The notes under the pieces were generated by a model. The model was not told the DNA's origin. It saw only the letters and a list, made by a program, of their open reading frames with translations, and searched no databases. Of a stretch of DNA of 64,000 nt, positions 1-8,228 are shown piece after piece. The translations under genes and the position numbers were made by a program. How positions within the stretch are numbered: position 1 is the first letter of the stretch; every line of letters starts with the position of its first letter. The stretch comes from Epilithonimonas sp042695135. Its GTDB lineage: Bacteria; Bacteroidota; Bacteroidia; Flavobacteriales; Weeksellaceae. Location of the stretch: contig NZ_CP170547.1 of NCBI RefSeq assembly GCF_042695135.1, positions 124,001 through 188,000 of the forward strand, written 5' to 3'.

Positions 1-135
1 ATACAATATCAACAATTTGATTAATTTCAATGATTATTATCAAAAATAATTAACAAAAATTTTTCACATTCATTCTATTTTTTATCTTTGTTAAACACTA
101 TTAAAAATATCACTTCATAATTTATTATCCTTATA

Positions 136-594
136 ATGAAAGGAATACTAAAGATCTATCACCCGGAGGAAACTCTGAAGTATTTTATCAAGAACACTTA
201 TTGCAAGGCTGTTTATATTAATGCGCAGAATTTTCTGGAAGTAGAGATCATTACAGATGACTCTTTGGATCACGTAGACGACGACTCTTTACAATACAAA
301 TTCCCTCAGTTATCATTAGATATCATCGAGTTTCCCATAACAACCTCTGAGCTGGAAGGTCAGACTTTTGTAGTAGAAGACACAGATGATGAGATCTATA
401 CAGAAGTTGATCTTTTTGATGATGATGAAGCTTTTCTGTTTGAAAACGAACTTACATTTGATAAAAATGAAACGGATGACCTCCAACTTTGCTGGAAAGG
501 AAACATCACAGATTTTTATACGGGTTCCGAAAATCCTATTCCGTTCAAGCTGAAATGCCATTTCCGTCCCGATGAGATAGAAGTTGACGACTAA
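136..594 (+). CDS. Conserved-looking hypothetical acidic protein
   Basis: A 152-residue protein that I do not recognise. It has no signal peptide or membrane segment and is strongly acidic in its middle (an Asp/Glu-rich stretch around residues 80-115), so it is probably cytosolic. A -7-like box TATCTTTG at 83-90 lies about 45 nt before the ATG, consistent with its own promoter. It is followed after 69 nt by the TonB-like gene on the same strand, but the gap and the separate character of the protein give no functional link. The full-length frame and good start context support a real gene; no function is proposed. Confidence 0.7.
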   Translation: MKGILKIYHPEETLKYFIKNTYCKAVYINAQNFLEVEIITDDSLDHVDDDSLQYKFPQLSLDIIEFPITTSELEGQTFVVEDTDDEIYTEVDLFDDDEAFLFENELTFDKNETDDLQLCWKGNITDFYTGSENPIPFKLKCHFRPDEIEVDD

Positions 595-663
595 TTTTTC
601 CGGAAATAATATTTATATTTACGAATCGTTATAAATAATTATAACGCAAACAAGTTATTGCCA

Positions 664-1593
664 ATGTATCAGGATCTGGATGATATTATTTTCGAAGACC
701 GACATAAAGCTTACGGCGCTTATGAATTCCGAAAGCATTATGATTTTACACTTACCAAAGCTTTGGTAGTTGGCATTTTTATTTTCTCCGTTTTATTTTT
801 TCTTCCGGCTTCTTTTATTAAATCCACAAAAAGAACTGCGGTCAACAGTGAAACTATTATTCCTGTTGAACTCACAGAAATGCGCATTAACTACGGCGAC
901 AACAGAAATGGCAAAGGTCTGGAAGAGCCAAAAGAGGAAGAAGGAAGCGCTGCTCCAATTGTTGAAAAGAAAGATGAAAAAGAAGTAATTACCGAAGTTG
1001 CGAAGGCATCTAAAGAAAAAATAGAAAAAGACATTCCTGAAAATACAGTACCAATCCCTACCAGAACAAAAAATCCACCTGTTGCAACGAAAAAAGCGAA
1101 TGAAAAAACTAATTCTCCTGCAGTTGCAAATTCTACAAAAAATACAATAGGCAAGACCAACACCAAAGGTGACATCAAAAAAGAAAATGCGACCGGAGAC
1201 GGCCGTGGAAATGCAGCCATAGGAAATCTTCTGAAAGGAAGAGGAACAAAATCCGGATCTCAGGGAAATGGTACCGGACCTGGAAATTACGGCGACCCGC
1301 TTGGTGGAGATGGCGACGGAAACAGCTTAATTGGAATTGACAGAAAACTGGTCGGTTTCATTCCCGGAACGATGGGCAGAGGCGGCGCACAACCTAATCA
1401 CGACTGTACAGCCAGCGGAAGCATCAGTATTTCTTATACAGTTGATAAGTCCGGAAAAGTAACTTCTGCAAAACGTCTCAGCGGCGTTTCCGATCCTTGT
1501 GTCACGAGTACGGCAATAAGCTGGGTGAAGCAGTATGTGAAAGCAGAAGCCTCGACTGTAACTTCGAAAGGAACTTACAAAATTGTTTTTTAA
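664..1593 (+). CDS. TonB-family energy transducer
   Basis: A probable TonB-like protein carrying proton-motive force from an ExbB-type motor to the outer membrane. I start it at the ATG at 664 (MYQDLDDIIFE), not the in-frame TTG at 658; that N-terminus, with its KAYGAYEFRKHY stretch, is typical of Bacteroidetes TonB proteins. Order: about 30 cytosolic residues, one membrane helix (roughly 35-55), a long Lys/Glu/Pro/Asn-rich periplasmic linker (about 80-190), a Gly-rich segment, and a C-terminal TonB/AgmX-like domain with the VDKSGKVTSA core. Two cysteines (HDC and DPC) sit in the C-terminal domain. The same domain recurs in the gene at 2402-3045, so the two proteins flanking the ExbB-like gene are paralogues in their C-termini. 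Confidence 0.85.
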   Translation: MYQDLDDIIFEDRHKAYGAYEFRKHYDFTLTKALVVGIFIFSVLFFLPASFIKSTKRTAVNSETIIPVELTEMRINYGDNRNGKGLEEPKEEEGSAAPIVEKKDEKEVITEVAKASKEKIEKDIPENTVPIPTRTKNPPVATKKANEKTNSPAVANSTKNTIGKTNTKGDIKKENATGDGRGNAAIGNLLKGRGTKSGSQGNGTGPGNYGDPLGGDGDGNSLIGIDRKLVGFIPGTMGRGGAQPNHDCTASGSISISYTVDKSGKVTSAKRLSGVSDPCVTSTAISWVKQYVKAEASTVTSKGTYKIVF

Positions 1594-1695
1594 ATATTCC
1601 TATCAATAATCATTTTACGTAAATTTTTCCGTAATCTACCCTGATTAATCCTTAAGTTATTCATAAATTTGAAACTGTAAATACAATTAAAAACT

Positions 1696-2337
1696 ATGGC
1701 AAATCAAAATATCTCTATTTGGGAATTCCTGTTTGGTGGAGGCTTGTTAAGCGTTTCTCTCATCATTATTCTTATTTTTTCGGGAATTGCGGCCATCCTT
1801 TTTTTTGGACAGAAATTATACGCACTCAACCGGGAAAATCAGGTTGATCCTTATCTGCTGAAAAATGTGAACGATCTTTTGAATGACGGCAGAATCCAGG
1901 CTGCAGTTGATTTTTGCAGAAGAGACAATTCTCCAGAATCCAGAAGTGTGGAAAAAGGACTTAACAGATTAGGCCGTCCAATCAGCGAAATTTCCAACGC
2001 AATGGAAACACACGCACAAATAGAGCTCAATAAAGCGGAGAAAAACATCGGTTTCCTGGCAACACTTTCCGGTGCAGCGCCAATGCTGGGACTTCTGGGC
2101 GGTGTCTTAATATTAGCTTCGACTTTTGGAAGTTTGTCAAAAACGCAAACTGTCGTTTCTCAAAGTGTTTTGGCTGCTGACTTTTATAAAGCATTAGCTC
2201 CGACAGTTATTGGACTGATCGTCGGGTTTTTATCTTATATTTTTCACAATATTCTGGTGGCAAAAGTTGATTATTTACTAATGAAAATTCAGTTTCATAC
2301 CAACGAATTTTTGGATATCATCAACAAACCGGCATAA
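1696..2337 (+). CDS. MotA/TolQ/ExbB proton channel family protein
   Basis: A 213-residue inner-membrane motor protein of the ExbB/TolQ family, which conducts protons and energises TonB-type partners. It has an N-terminal membrane helix (about 18-40), a cytoplasmic helical region (about 50-120) and two C-terminal helices. The hallmark LATLSGAAPMLGLLGGV segment and the following ALAPTVIGLIVGF helix match the family's pore-lining region. A -7 box TAAATTTG at 1664-1671 suggests its own promoter. It lies between two TonB-like genes, so it probably powers one or both. No ExbD/TolR-type gene with the expected single helix and membrane Asp is present nearby, which is unusual for this family. Confidence 0.88.
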   Translation: MANQNISIWEFLFGGGLLSVSLIIILIFSGIAAILFFGQKLYALNRENQVDPYLLKNVNDLLNDGRIQAAVDFCRRDNSPESRSVEKGLNRLGRPISEISNAMETHAQIELNKAEKNIGFLATLSGAAPMLGLLGGVLILASTFGSLSKTQTVVSQSVLAADFYKALAPTVIGLIVGFLSYIFHNILVAKVDYLLMKIQFHTNEFLDIINKPA

Positions 2338-2401
2338 TAGAAATTAGATTTTAGTCTTTAGAAGTTAGACTGATAATTAATACTTAAAATAAAAAATACA
2401 A

Positions 2402-3045
2402 ATGGAATTCCGAAGAAGAACGAAAAAATTATCAGGCTTGCCAATTGCATTTTATGTAGTTGCGCTGGTTTTTTTTGTGCTGTTATTCTCGTTCAATTCC
2501 CTTTATTACAAAGCTTCTGAACAGCCAAAGCCTGTCGTTACAGAAATTCCGAGACCAAAAATTGAGCCTAAAAAAGATTCTGTCATAAAACCGGAGATCT
2601 ACGTTCCGGATGTTGAGGTTCTTCCTGCAGATACTGTTTCTATCGCTAAAGATATCACTCCTGTTAAAGAAGATAAAAAGGAAATTTCTAAAACTGATAA
2701 AGCGAAAGCTGAAGCTGAGGATAAAAACTCGCCAAAAAAGACGAGAAAGTTGAAGATCCAAAAAAAGATAAAATCACTCAAATAGGAAAAGACAGAATCC
2801 TGACAGCTTTTATTCCAGGAACGATGGGAAAAGCCGGAAAATTACCTTCTCATAATTGCAAAACCAAAGGACAATTGGTCATGTTCATTACGGTTGATAA
2901 AGCCGGAAACGTAACTTCTGCGGGACGAAGCAGCGGAATTAAAGATGCCTGCAATATTACAGCCGCCGTAATTTGGACCAAAAAATATGTGAAAGCTAAA
3001 AAATCACAGAATATTTCTCAAGGGACTTACACGATTGTTTTTTAA
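2402..3045 (+). pseudogene. Second TonB-like gene, interrupted by a -1 frameshift
   Basis: The first 127 codons (2402-2785) give a short cytosolic tail, one membrane helix (about 14-32) and a Lys/Pro/Glu-rich linker, then end at a stop. The -1 frame continues as DEKVEDPKKDKITQIGKDR and runs through FIPGTMGK into a C-terminal domain (to 3045) that is paralogous to the end of the upstream TonB-like protein, including paired cysteines (HNC, DAC). The switch falls at six A residues (2734-2739), which in the upstream frame read A AAA AAG, the classic -1 slippery heptamer. Restoring one A would fuse the two parts in frame. A homopolymer deletion, real or from sequencing, is the simplest reading; programmed frameshifting is possible. 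Confidence 0.8.
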
Positions 3046-3054
3046 TTTCTTGAA

Positions 3055-3744
3055 ATGAAAATTGCTACACTCAATATTGATTGGTGTAAGAAAATTAAAC
3101 CTGAAATAATTGAATATTTCTTAAACCAGCAAGATTTTGATTTCCTAATTTTGACAGAAGCTGTCGATCTCAATTTACAAAACTTTGAATTTAAATATTT
3201 CTCAGAACAAATTCCTGAAAACATTGATTATGAAGGCTTAAATTATTCCAAATATTTAAAAAGAGAAAAAGCCTTCAGAACAATTATTTATTCTAAAATC
3301 CCGATTAAGAGAAAACTGCCAGTAAGTGATGCTAAAACGTGTCTCGCTTTAGAATTCGAAACAGAGTTTGGAGATTTAGTATTTTTTGCAATAATAATTG
3401 GAACTCAATTCAAAAAGAAACCTTACGCGAAAAATGAATTGGAAAATTGCATCAAGGATTGTAAAAAAATCTATGAATCAAATCCAAACCTAATCATAGC
3501 CGGTGATCTCAACACTTCTTTTTTAAAGAATGAAAAATATTTCACAATAAATTCTGAAACGACAGAATCTCTAAAAACATTATTTCGAGATTTGAACCTC
3601 TTAAATGCTACCGAAAAAATTACTGAAAACATTGACCATATTATTATTCCCAAACTTTTGGGAAATAAGATACAAGAAGCAAAAACATTTATTAAAAAAG
3701 GGATTTTGAGCGATCATAAAGGCATTTGTATTTCACTGGTTTGA
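3055..3744 (+). CDS. Endonuclease/exonuclease/phosphatase (EEP) family protein
   Basis: A 229-residue cytosolic EEP-fold hydrolase, the metal-dependent family that includes exonuclease III and DNase I-like phosphatases. The motifs are in order: TLNIDW (Asn, near residue 7), ILTEA (Glu, near 35), AGDLNTSF (Asp-x-Asn, near 148) and the terminal SDHKG (Asp-His). It has no signal peptide. It starts 9 nt after the TonB-like frameshifted gene and may be cotranscribed, though no functional tie is evident. The substrate cannot be told from sequence; the short length favours a small nuclease or phosphodiesterase. Confidence 0.8.
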   Translation: MKIATLNIDWCKKIKPEIIEYFLNQQDFDFLILTEAVDLNLQNFEFKYFSEQIPENIDYEGLNYSKYLKREKAFRTIIYSKIPIKRKLPVSDAKTCLALEFETEFGDLVFFAIIIGTQFKKKPYAKNELENCIKDCKKIYESNPNLIIAGDLNTSFLKNEKYFTINSETTESLKTLFRDLNLLNATEKITENIDHIIIPKLLGNKIQEAKTFIKKGILSDHKGICISLV

Positions 3745-3759
3745 TTTCGATACGATTAA

Positions 3760-3790
3760 TTGCAATAGTTTCTTCTTATTTATAAATTTG
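3760..3790 (+). promoter_or_regulatory. Predicted promoter of folC
   Basis: TTG at 3760-3762 and the -7 box TAAATTTG at 3783-3790 are separated by 20 nt, matching the Bacteroidetes sigma pattern. The -7 box ends 16 nt before the folC ATG. Confidence 0.55.
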
Positions 3791-3806
3791 TACTTTCATC
3801 AAGATT

Positions 3807-5045
3807 ATGACCCCTCAAGATTATAAAAATGCCGTAGAATGGCTTTTTGCACAAGCTCCAAATTATCAACGAGATGGATCTTCAGCTTACAAACCGGGGC
3901 TGGATAATATCATTAAATTGTGCACTTTTTTTGGAAACCCACAGGATAAGATAAAAACAATTCACATTGGAGGAACCAACGGAAAAGGTTCTACAAGCAA
4001 TATGCTGGCTTCGGTTCTTCAGGAATCAGATTATAAAACCGGACTTTATAATTCGCCGCATTTGGTAGATTTTACGGAGCGGATAAAAGTAAATGGCGAG
4101 AATTGTGATAAAGAATTTGTCTATGATTTTATCCAGAAGCTAAAAGAACTTCCGAGTGAGATTCAACCTTCTTTTTTTGAATTTACAACCATAATGGCTT
4201 TTGAATATTTTTATCAGCAAAAAGTTGATTTCGCTATAATCGAAGTTGGACTGGGCGGACGTCTCGATTCTACGAACATCATCACACCTTTGGTCTCTGC
4301 TATTACGAATGTACAGTTAGACCATCAGGATCTTCTGGGTGACACAGTTGAGCAAATTGCTTACGAAAAAGCCGGAATCATCAAAGAAAATACACCTATT
4401 ATTTCCGGAGATGAAAACGACGTTGTAAAAAACATCATCACAAACAAGGCTGAAGAAATGAATGCTGAAGTGATCGATGCAACAATTATCAATAGTCATT
4501 GGGAGTCTGATCTTAAGGGAAAATACCAGAAGAAAAACATTCAGGTTGTTTTGGCTTTGGTTGAGGAATTGCGAAAACGAGGCTTGACTATAACTGATGA
4601 TAATATCAGATCAGGACTTCTGAATGTTTCAAAAAACACCAACTTCATAGGACGATGGTTTGAGTTTTCAAAAAATCCATTGACAATCTGTGACACCGGG
4701 CATAACAAAGCAGGACTGGAAGAGGTTTTCGCCCAATTAAAGGAATATTCTCAACATAAACATATTGTTCTTGGGTTTGTGAATGATAAAAAAATTGATG
4801 AAGTGTTAGAAATTTTACCAGCTGATGCAAACTATTATTTTGTAAAACCTGCCGGAATCCGAGGCCGGAATCCGGAAACTTATGAAGATCTGTTAAAAAA
4901 AAGTAAAATTTTTTATAAAATTTTTCAAAATGTACAGGATGGTTATCTTTCTGCAAAACAAAATGTTAAAGATGGCGAAATGATTTTTATTGGCGGCAGC
5001 AACTTTGTAGTGGGAGATTTTTTAGAAAAAAATTTGCAGAAATAA
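3807..5045 (+). CDS. folC: Dihydrofolate synthase / folylpolyglutamate synthase
   Basis: A cytosolic ATP-dependent ligase that adds glutamate to dihydropteroate or folate. The 412-residue length is normal for FolC. Visible marks are the Mur-ligase-like P-loop IGGTNGKGST (near residue 53), the EVGLGGRLDSTN signature (near 150), DHQDLLG, and the C-terminal domain motif CDTGHNKAG (near 297). It is expressed from its own promoter, and its end overlaps the -33 region of the tRNA-Val promoter that follows. Confidence 0.93.
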   Translation: MTPQDYKNAVEWLFAQAPNYQRDGSSAYKPGLDNIIKLCTFFGNPQDKIKTIHIGGTNGKGSTSNMLASVLQESDYKTGLYNSPHLVDFTERIKVNGENCDKEFVYDFIQKLKELPSEIQPSFFEFTTIMAFEYFYQQKVDFAIIEVGLGGRLDSTNIITPLVSAITNVQLDHQDLLGDTVEQIAYEKAGIIKENTPIISGDENDVVKNIITNKAEEMNAEVIDATIINSHWESDLKGKYQKKNIQVVLALVEELRKRGLTITDDNIRSGLLNVSKNTNFIGRWFEFSKNPLTICDTGHNKAGLEEVFAQLKEYSQHKHIVLGFVNDKKIDEVLEILPADANYYFVKPAGIRGRNPETYEDLLKKSKIFYKIFQNVQDGYLSAKQNVKDGEMIFIGGSNFVVGDFLEKNLQK

Positions 5046-5063
5046 AAAAAGCTTGTATATTTG
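5033..5063 (+). promoter_or_regulatory. Predicted promoter of the tRNA-Val(TAC) gene
   Basis: TTTG at 5033-5036 and TATATTTG at 5056-5063 with a 19-nt spacer fit the Bacteroidetes -33/-7 promoter. The tRNA begins 15 nt downstream. The -33 element lies inside the last codons of folC. Confidence 0.65.
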
Positions 5064-5078
5064 CAACACCAAAAACAA

Positions 5079-5153
5079 GGGCTCTTAGCTCAGTTGGTTC
5101 AGAGCATCTGGTTTACACCCAGAGGGTCGGGGGTTCGAATCCCTCAGGGCCCA
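5079..5153 (+). tRNA. tRNA-Val, anticodon TAC
   Basis: A 75-nt cloverleaf. The acceptor arms GGGCTCT and AGGGCCC pair with one G-T wobble. The D arm is GCTC/GAGC, the anticodon arm TCTGG/CCAGA with loop TTTACAC (anticodon TAC), and the T arm carries GGTTCGAAT. Discriminator base A is at 5153; CCA is not fully encoded. Confidence 0.96.
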
Positions 5154-5165
5154 CCCTTGAAAAGA

Positions 5166-5194
5166 AAATCTCAGAGAAATCTGAGATTTTTTTA
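5166..5194 (+). terminator. Intrinsic terminator between the two tRNA genes
   Basis: A perfect hairpin (AAAATCTCAGA / TCTGAGATTTT, loop GAAA) followed by a T-run. It shows the two tRNA-Val genes are separate transcription units, or at least that the first is terminated. Confidence 0.75.
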
Positions 5195-5214
5195 TTATAA
5201 TACTTAAAAAGTTT

Positions 5215-5289
5215 GGGCAGTTAGCTCAGTTGGTTTAGAGCGTTGCGTTGACATCGCAGAGGTCACTGGTTCGAATCCTGTACTGCCCA
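5215..5289 (+). tRNA. tRNA-Val, anticodon GAC
   Basis: A 75-nt cloverleaf with a perfect GGGCAGT/ACTGCCC acceptor stem, D arm GCTC/GAGC, anticodon stem TTGCG/CGCAG and loop TTGACAT (anticodon GAC), T-loop TTCGAAT and discriminator A. It is a different valine isoacceptor from the upstream gene. Confidence 0.96.
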
Positions 5290-5477
5290 CTTTCTTAAAA
5301 TTCTGTTAAATTCTTAATACTCTCTTAACATAATCGTTAAACTTTCACAAAAAATTTAATCATTTGTTTAACTTTTCTTTTTAGGAAAGATTTTTGATGT
5401 GTGTTGCGGATAAAAATGTTAAAACATTCTATGGTTTAGAAAACTCTTTTTTATTACTAATCCTCAAAAGGAAACCT

Positions 5478-5939
5478 ATGAAAAGATATTATGCAGTGTT
5501 AATTCCCTTTTACACTATTTTCTTGTTATATATGATGTTTTACGGTTGTGGAAGGCATCCAGATTTGGGATTCTTACAGCTCAATCCCCTTCAAAGCATT
5601 ACATACTTCTTTCGTTATAATGAATTTTTTTCAGAAACTTTTATGGTGAATATTGTAGGTAATATATTTATATTTATTCCGTTCGGATGGTTAGGATTGT
5701 TATCCAAAAAACTTAATCATTTGCCGTTATTATTCTTTCTTTTTATTTCGGGAATATGCATTATCGAACTAGCTCAATATTACACGGCAAGAGGAACTGC
5801 AGATATAGATGATGTTTTCCTCAATACTTTTGGAATGCTGTTGGGATATTTTGCACTTAAATTAGCAACCTGGTTGAATATAGCGAATATAAGATTGGAA
5901 TTCGAGCCAATTACCGCTCCTTATTCATATAACCGATAA
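5478..5939 (+). CDS. VanZ-like membrane protein
   Basis: I start this at the ATG at 5478 (MKRYYAVL), just before the first membrane helix; the longer frame from 5394 adds 28 unconvincing residues. The 153-residue protein has four hydrophobic helices and the VanZ-family pattern VNIVGNIFIFIPFGWL, then a loop with IELAQYYTARGTADIDDVFLNTFGMLLGY. VanZ confers low-level teicoplanin resistance in enterococci; most family members, including flavobacterial ones, are uncharacterised, so no resistance role is claimed. Its 3' end overlaps the convergent glycosyltransferase gene by 29 nt. Confidence 0.85.
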   Translation: MKRYYAVLIPFYTIFLLYMMFYGCGRHPDLGFLQLNPLQSITYFFRYNEFFSETFMVNIVGNIFIFIPFGWLGLLSKKLNHLPLLFFLFISGICIIELAQYYTARGTADIDDVFLNTFGMLLGYFALKLATWLNIANIRLEFEPITAPYSYNR

Positions 5940-6816
5940 GCTGCCCTAATTTATAAAAATCCAGGACTTTTAGTGATGCATGTCCTCCTAAAAGCTTTTT
6001 TTGTATAAATGATTTTGATAATTTATAAATCAATTGATATAGAAAAATCCCACCTGTTTTTTTGAGTCTGAAATAAGCCTTTGCCAATTTTATCTTAGAG
6101 ATTCTTTCAACGTTTTTATCTTTCTTTATCAATTGAGCCAGACTTTTTGCCGATTGATCTGCTTTGATAAGGAAAATTTCATTTGTTTCCACATCATTGT
6201 TGAAAATTGGATTATCAATATGGTCGATTTTTACTTTTATTTTAAAAAGATCTTTGGCAAATATAGAATCTTCATAACCATATTGAGTAATGCCTTCGTT
6301 GAAAGGATTTTTCTTAAGGATAGACTTTCGGACAATAAAATTATTGGTCTGAAAACTTGAGTATGGTGTCTTAAGTCTTTCTTTTAAAGTTAAATTCTCT
6401 CTTTCGGTAGCAAATTTCCATCGGAGACCGTATTCAGGATTTGGTTTAATTTTATCTACTTTTCTTCCTCCAAAAACAACGTCAGGATTTTTTTCTTTGA
6501 TAAAATCAGAATAATTTTTCAGGAAATTTTTACTAATGATTTTACCATCACAATCCAGAAAAAGCAAATATTCGGATTCGGAAAACTTCAAAAATAAGTT
6601 ACGGATCTTGGACCGTCCGATATTATGATCAAGAAAAATAAACCGACTGACTTTGTTCTCTAAATTTTTATTTCTATCAATAATTTCTTTAATAGAAGCA
6701 TCATCAATCAAAATAATCTCTGCATCCAATTGATCAGAATCAATTTGGTTTTGAAGATCGCTAACCAATTGATTCACATCAAAATTATAAACAGGAATAC
6801 AGATACTCAGCTTCAT
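5911..6816 (-). CDS. Glycosyltransferase family 2 protein
   Basis: An inverting, nucleotide-sugar-dependent GT-A fold glycosyltransferase, probably for surface polysaccharide or lipooligosaccharide. I start it at 6816 (MKLSICIPVYN), which makes ATGA overlap with the upstream GT9 gene; the longer frame to 6879 adds 21 residues lying inside that gene. The 301-residue protein shows the N-terminal SICIPVYN strand, the LIDDASIKE motif, and FLDCDGKI as the DxD metal-binding motif near residue 90. There is no membrane helix. Translational coupling with the heptosyltransferase-like gene suggests the same glycan. Its acceptor is unknown. Confidence 0.87.
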   Translation of the reverse strand: MKLSICIPVYNFDVNQLVSDLQNQIDSDQLDAEIILIDDASIKEIIDRNKNLENKVSRFIFLDHNIGRSKIRNLFLKFSESEYLLFLDCDGKIISKNFLKNYSDFIKEKNPDVVFGGRKVDKIKPNPEYGLRWKFATERENLTLKERLKTPYSSFQTNNFIVRKSILKKNPFNEGITQYGYEDSIFAKDLFKIKVKIDHIDNPIFNNDVETNEIFLIKADQSAKSLAQLIKKDKNVERISKIKLAKAYFRLKKTGGIFLYQLIYKLSKSFIQKKLLGGHASLKVLDFYKLGQLIGYMNKER

Positions 6817-7778
6817 ATTCTGTCTATTATCTTCTGAATATTCAATTCTTGCAGGCAGGCATAATCGCCCCGGAAACATTCTTTATCTCCGAAAACAGAG
6901 CAAGGCCTGCAGGAAAGATCTTTGACCTGAACGATATCTTCCTCATTTTGTCCATAACCGAGAAAGCCCGCAAAATGATGCGTAGACCCCCAAACAGAGA
7001 CACATCTGGTTCCCATAAGACTTGCCAGGTGCATATTTGCAGAATCCATAGAGATCATAACTTCCAGTTCCGAAATTTTTTTCAGTTCTTCTTTTAAAGT
7101 TAATTTTCCTGAAAGGCTAAATGTATTCGGAATCTGGCTTTCCCATTTTTTGAGAATTTCATCTTCCTCCTTTCCGCCTCCAAAAAAATAGACTTTATGA
7201 GATTTTGCTAATATTCTTACAAGTTCGAGCGATTTTTCTTCAGGCATCATTTTACCCTTGTGTTGGGCAAAAGGTGCGAATCCAATTCCTTTTTTATCAT
7301 GGGATACAGAACGGTATTTATGCGATAATTCTAATGGAAATCCCATTTTCCGGAAAACATCGGCATACCTTTCTACAGTTCTTTTCAGAGGGAATTTATT
7401 CAGATTCCAGATGTCTGTGAGCTTTTCTTTTTCGTCTTTGCCTTTATTGATTTTATAGACTTTGTAACGGTGTCTTCTAAAAATAGAATTGACCATTTTT
7501 GTTCGTATCACATCGTGAAGATCGGCGACATAATCCGGTTTGAAATCTCTAATCAGTTGTCTAGTCAATTTTCGGATCCCAAAAACTCCTTTATAATCAT
7601 CAAAGCTTATCCCTTTGAAAATCAATCTTGTGTGACCATCAAAAAGGTCTCTGAAATGTTCCCGACTGATGAATATAATTTCTACATCAGGATTCTGCTC
7701 CAGAAACTCAATGCATACCGGAACAGCCATTGCGACATCCCCGAATGCGGAAAAACGATATGCTAATATTGTCTTCAC
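6813..7778 (-). CDS. Glycosyltransferase family 9 (heptosyltransferase-like)
   Basis: A 321-residue GT-B fold protein resembling ADP-heptose:LPS heptosyltransferases. It begins with GTG at 7778 (M/VKTILAYRFSAFGDVAMAVPV), a typical start for this family, and abuts the sufE stop without a gap. The second half carries GFAPFAQHKGKMMPEE and the donor-binding SMDSANMHLASLMGTRCVSVWGST. The C-terminus is Cys-rich (CRPC, ECF, YACL). With the downstream GT2 gene it forms a two-gene glycan module, probably acting on lipooligosaccharide core at the inner membrane; the exact sugar is not known. Confidence 0.87.
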   Translation of the reverse strand: MKTILAYRFSAFGDVAMAVPVCIEFLEQNPDVEIIFISREHFRDLFDGHTRLIFKGISFDDYKGVFGIRKLTRQLIRDFKPDYVADLHDVIRTKMVNSIFRRHRYKVYKINKGKDEKEKLTDIWNLNKFPLKRTVERYADVFRKMGFPLELSHKYRSVSHDKKGIGFAPFAQHKGKMMPEEKSLELVRILAKSHKVYFFGGGKEEDEILKKWESQIPNTFSLSGKLTLKEELKKISELEVMISMDSANMHLASLMGTRCVSVWGSTHHFAGFLGYGQNEEDIVQVKDLSCRPCSVFGDKECFRGDYACLQELNIQKIIDRI

Positions 7779-8198
7779 CTATTTCTTTAGTTGAAATGCA
7801 ACTGCATAAAATTTGATTTGTTTCGTCATCGCCATAAGTCCGTTTGCCCGGGATGGCGACAAAAACTCCTGTAAACCAATCTTTGATATAAAATCAAAAT
7901 CAGAATCCAAAATCTCCTGTGTAGAATGCCCGCTATATATCCTAACCAAAAGCGAGACAATACCTTTTGGTAGGATTCCATCCGAATCTGCATTGAAAAA
8001 TAATTTCCCATCCTTGTATTCTGCATCTATCCAGACTTTGGACTGACAGCCTCGGATTAGATTTTCATCGATTTTTTTATCTTCAGGGAATCCTTCTAGT
8101 TCTTTTCCAAGATCGATGATATATTCATATTTCTGTTCCCAATCTTCCAGAAAGGAGAATTCTTCTATTAATTCTTGTTGATTTTCTTTGATTGTCAT
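7779..8198 (-). CDS. sufE: SufE family Fe-S cluster assembly protein
   Basis: A 139-residue cytosolic sulfur acceptor that takes persulfide from the cysteine desulfurase SufS and passes it to the scaffold. The conserved active-site Cys lies in LIRGCQSKVWI near residue 51, and PKGIVSLLVRIYSG and the SRANGL segment near residue 118 match the family. Its length is normal. It stands apart from any suf operon, directly upstream of the glycosyltransferase pair with a zero-nucleotide junction. Confidence 0.92.
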   Translation of the reverse strand: MTIKENQQELIEEFSFLEDWEQKYEYIIDLGKELEGFPEDKKIDENLIRGCQSKVWIDAEYKDGKLFFNADSDGILPKGIVSLLVRIYSGHSTQEILDSDFDFISKIGLQEFLSPSRANGLMAMTKQIKFYAVAFQLKK

Positions 8199-8228
8199 TC
8201 AAAATTTTTATTTGATTTAATGAATCAA

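Noticed and set aside
891..1220. Minus-strand open frame of 109 codons inside the TonB-like gene
   Set aside because: It is the shadow of the low-complexity Lys/Glu/Pro linker on the other strand, with no promoter or homology signs.
5079..5289. Duplicated tRNA gene
   Set aside because: The two tRNA-Val genes have different anticodons (TAC and GAC) and different stems; they are isoacceptors, not a recent copy.
5394..5477. N-terminal extension of the VanZ-like protein
   Set aside because: The 28 extra residues precede a normal start at 5478 next to the first membrane helix and do not look like VanZ.
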